DNA of 44,396 bases from JAJRRH01 sp047638815. Its GTDB lineage: Bacteria; Bacteroidota; Bacteroidia; Flavobacteriales_D; JABDKJ01. Position numbers and translations under genes: made by a program. Position 1 is the first letter of the stretch; each line of letters opens with the position of its first letter. This document shows positions 42,792-44,396 of this stretch, one piece after another. The notes under the pieces were generated by a model. That model searched no databases, was not told the origin of the DNA, and worked only from the letters and a program-made list of their open reading frames with translations. The stretch spans positions 1 through 44,396 of the forward strand of contig JBLIMR010000018.1 in NCBI GenBank assembly GCA_047638815.1. Direction: 5' to 3'.

Positions 42792-43391
42792 ATGAAAAAA
42801 TTAATCCTATTACCTACTCTATTCTTAGCCACTATTCTTTTTGCCCAAAAGAGATATAAGATTGGTGACGTAGTCGAAGACTTTTCTCTTAAGAATATTG
42901 ATGGTGAAATGCTATCCATGTCCGATAATAGTGAGGCCAAAGGTTTCATCGTGACATTCACATGCAATCATTGTCCTTATGCTGTACGATATGAAGATCG
43001 ATTGGTTGATTTGGATAAAAAATATGCTGCTCTTGGTTATCCAGTTCTGGCGATCAATCCAAATGACGTTGTGAGAAAGCCTGCTGATAGTTTTGAAAAA
43101 ATGCAAGTTAGAGCAAAAGAAAAAGGTTTTACTTTTCCCTACCTAGTTGATAATACTCAAGATATAGCGAGAGCATTTGGCGCAACTAGAACACCTCATG
43201 TTTTTATTGTTGAAAAACAAAAAGATGAGTTTATTTTAAAATATATTGGAGCGATAGATGACAGTCCTCAAGATGTTGCTGAGGTAGATGAGAAATTTGT
43301 CGAAAATGCTGTGGATAGTTTGTTGGCTGGCAAAGACCCTAAGCAAAATTTCACAAAGGCTATTGGATGTACGATAAAGTGGAAGGAATAA
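42792..43391 (+). CDS. secreted thioredoxin/peroxiredoxin-like protein
   Basis: 199 residues with a signal peptide (about 1-18, ending LFAQ). The fold is of the AhpC/TSA-redoxin type with the sequence VTFTCNHCPYAVRYEDRLVD, where CNHC forms a CxxC pair near residues 56-59, then GYPVLAINPNDV, GATRTPHVFIVEKQ with the cis-proline region, and AIGCTIKWKE at the C-terminus. This family is common in Bacteroidota and is periplasmic. It lies 17 bases after the TlpA-like gene, so the two probably form one redox operon. Confidence 0.9.
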   Translation: MKKLILLPTLFLATILFAQKRYKIGDVVEDFSLKNIDGEMLSMSDNSEAKGFIVTFTCNHCPYAVRYEDRLVDLDKKYAALGYPVLAINPNDVVRKPADSFEKMQVRAKEKGFTFPYLVDNTQDIARAFGATRTPHVFIVEKQKDEFILKYIGAIDDSPQDVAEVDEKFVENAVDSLLAGKDPKQNFTKAIGCTIKWKE

Positions 43392-43507
43392 GAGGTTACG
43401 TGATTTCGAAAGCGCATAAAAAGCTGATTGTTAGCCTAATGAGGTTCGACCAACACTATTAGTTTGCTTGACCGAAAACAGCTATCAACTTTTACTCTTT
43501 TAATACG

Positions 43508-43541
43508 TACAAGCTTGTATATCAATATATATATATACAAG
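43508..43541. repeat. palindromes immediately upstream of the lipoprotein start
   Basis: TACAAGCTTGTA (43508-43519) is a perfect 12-base palindrome, and a second inverted pair, CTTGTATAT (43514-43522) with ATATACAAG (43533-43541), closes 1 base before the ATG at 43543. The half-site CTTGTA/TACAAG thus appears three times, with a TA-rich spacer. It could be an operator or a translation-blocking hairpin. Confidence 0.5.
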
Positions 43542-43542
43542 A

Positions 43543-44076
43543 ATGAAATACTTAATACCATCTTTAGCCCTACTAGTCATCTTCTTCGCAAGCTGTGAAA
43601 AACTATCTGATCTGACTAAGTTCGATATGGACTTCGACCAGACAATTACAATGCCCGCAAATGCCGTTGTGGATATTCCATTTGAAATAACTACACCTGA
43701 AATTGAAACTAAATCAGAAGAAATTTTTGAAGGAAACAATACCAGTAGAGATCTAGTTGAAGAGATAGTTTTGAAATCTCTAATTCTTGAACTCGCAACA
43801 CCTAGCGATGGTGATTTTGGTTTCATGAAATCAATAACCATTTTAATGGCTGCGGATGGTCTCCCAGAAATAGAAATTGCATCAGCTCCAATTATCTCTT
43901 CTGAAATTGGTGAAATTTTGACTCTTGATGCCAGTAATGAGGATCTAAAAGAATACCTTAAGAAAGTTAACTTTAGTTTGACGTTAAGAATAGAGTTGGA
44001 CGAACCAACTGATACAGATCATGTCATTAACCTAGCATCTATATTTACAGTTGACGCCAAGGTATTGGGTCAGTAA
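43543..44076 (+). CDS. hypothetical lipoprotein
   Basis: 177 residues. A lipoprotein signal MKYLIPSLALLVIFFASC ends in Cys18. The mature part is sheet-rich and acidic with no recognised domain. Its leader carries the palindromes at 43508-43541, and the gene may be regulated through them. The function is unknown. Confidence 0.75.
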   Translation: MKYLIPSLALLVIFFASCEKLSDLTKFDMDFDQTITMPANAVVDIPFEITTPEIETKSEEIFEGNNTSRDLVEEIVLKSLILELATPSDGDFGFMKSITILMAADGLPEIEIASAPIISSEIGEILTLDASNEDLKEYLKKVNFSLTLRIELDEPTDTDHVINLASIFTVDAKVLGQ

Positions 44077-44095
44077 AATAGAATTATACGGCAGA

Positions 44096-44396
44096 TTAGT
44101 TATTCTGCATAGGCACTTGATTAAAACATTTGACAAGCATCTCGTATAAATCGGGATGCTTTTTTTTCATTAAAATTGGGCGTTCAAAGAAATACTCGGA
44201 CGCTACAGCAAAGAATTCTGTCTGTTTCATTCCTCCATATTTACGAATATCTGATTTGTTATTATTTATGTCCTCCATTTCATCATGCATGGCCTTTAAC
44301 CATGGAATAATAAATTGCTTTTCCAATAAACCTTCTGGTATACCATCTGTTTCACCATCCATCTTATCCATCAAGTGAACAAACTCATGAATGGCC
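44096..44396 (-). CDS. MtfA-type (M90) zinc metallopeptidase, 5' partial
   Basis: The C-terminal 99 residues are present; the start is beyond the right edge. The zinc-binding HExxH is visible at the boundary as AIHEFVHLMDKMDGETDG, and EFFAVASEYFFERPILMKKK followed by HPDLYEMLV is the downstream family block, which carries the third zinc ligand. MtfA modulates the glucose phosphotransferase regulator Mlc in E. coli; its role in Bacteroidota is not known. The gene is convergent with the lipoprotein upstream. Confidence 0.85.
   Translation of the reverse strand, partial: AIHEFVHLMDKMDGETDGIPEGLLEKQFIIPWLKAMHDEMEDINNNKSDIRKYGGMKQTEFFAVASEYFFERPILMKKKHPDLYEMLVKCFNQVPMQNN

Noticed and set aside
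43514..43541. Intrinsic terminator at the TA-rich hairpin
   Set aside because: The stem is AT-rich and no T-run follows; it sits directly before a start codon.
1..44396. tRNA, rRNA, tmRNA, CRISPR array, IS element or integron
   Set aside because: None showed the required structure or repeats when scanned by eye; short weak signals cannot be excluded without a covariance search.

Overview
The window is about 44 kb of low-GC DNA from a member of the Bacteroidota. The evidence is three secreted proteins with type IX secretion (T9SS) sorting tails, Bacteroidota-restricted families (DUF4834, DUF6090, DUF2652, DUF1572-type DinB), the recF/DUF721 and TPR/ribH neighbourhood, a CarB without the C-terminal regulatory domain, and many promoters of the TAnnTTTG type. 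Class and genus cannot be fixed from the sequence. No tRNA, rRNA, CRISPR array, insertion sequence or phage gene was seen.

Left part (1-6.5 kb): a 5'-truncated, T9SS-exported CotH-kinase protein, then a separately promoted three-gene set of a DUF4956 membrane protein, a HlyD-like periplasmic adaptor and a divergent TolC-like outer-membrane protein. No ATPase or RND pump lies with them, so DUF4956 may be the inner-membrane part of an unusual tripartite envelope complex. 6.6-15.3 kb is mostly housekeeping: smpB, a small conserved protein, mscL, a DciA-like protein, recF, a TPR membrane protein, ribH, a DUF4834 protein, carB and a class I methyltransferase. 15.4-21.2 kb carries small envelope genes: a two-helix membrane protein, a helix-hairpin-helix protein, an OmpA-type protein, a lipoprotein overlapping a T9SS-exported subtilase, and a MORN-repeat secreted protein.

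21.3-29.6 kb holds mtaB, a divergent Lgt-family paralogue, a small membrane protein, a lipoprotein-type inorganic pyrophosphatase, a DUF2652 cyclase-like/SRPBCC fusion, a GT39-like glycosyltransferase, a VOC protein and an OsmC protein. Two gene remnants flank the DUF2652 gene: the C-terminus of a TRIC-type channel and a DUF1572/DinB gene with a frameshift and a nonsense codon. 29.7-32.2 kb has a secreted PET-hydrolase-like esterase with dockerin-like repeats, a DUF6090 protein and a 38-residue membrane peptide.

32.5-39.2 kb looks like one operon for a type I-like exporter: an ABC transporter with an atypical nucleotide-binding domain, HlyD, a hotdog thioesterase, TolC, a CutA1-like protein and a secreted TPR protein. 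It is followed by a T9SS-exported protein whose His-domain and ATP-grasp domain order resembles plant glucan water dikinases. The right end has a TfoX-like protein, two thioredoxin-fold proteins, a lipoprotein behind a palindromic leader, and a truncated MtfA-type metallopeptidase.

The strongest candidates for something undescribed are the CotH/DUF4956/HlyD/TolC set, the secreted dikinase-like protein beside the atypical ABC exporter operon, and the PETase-like esterase.
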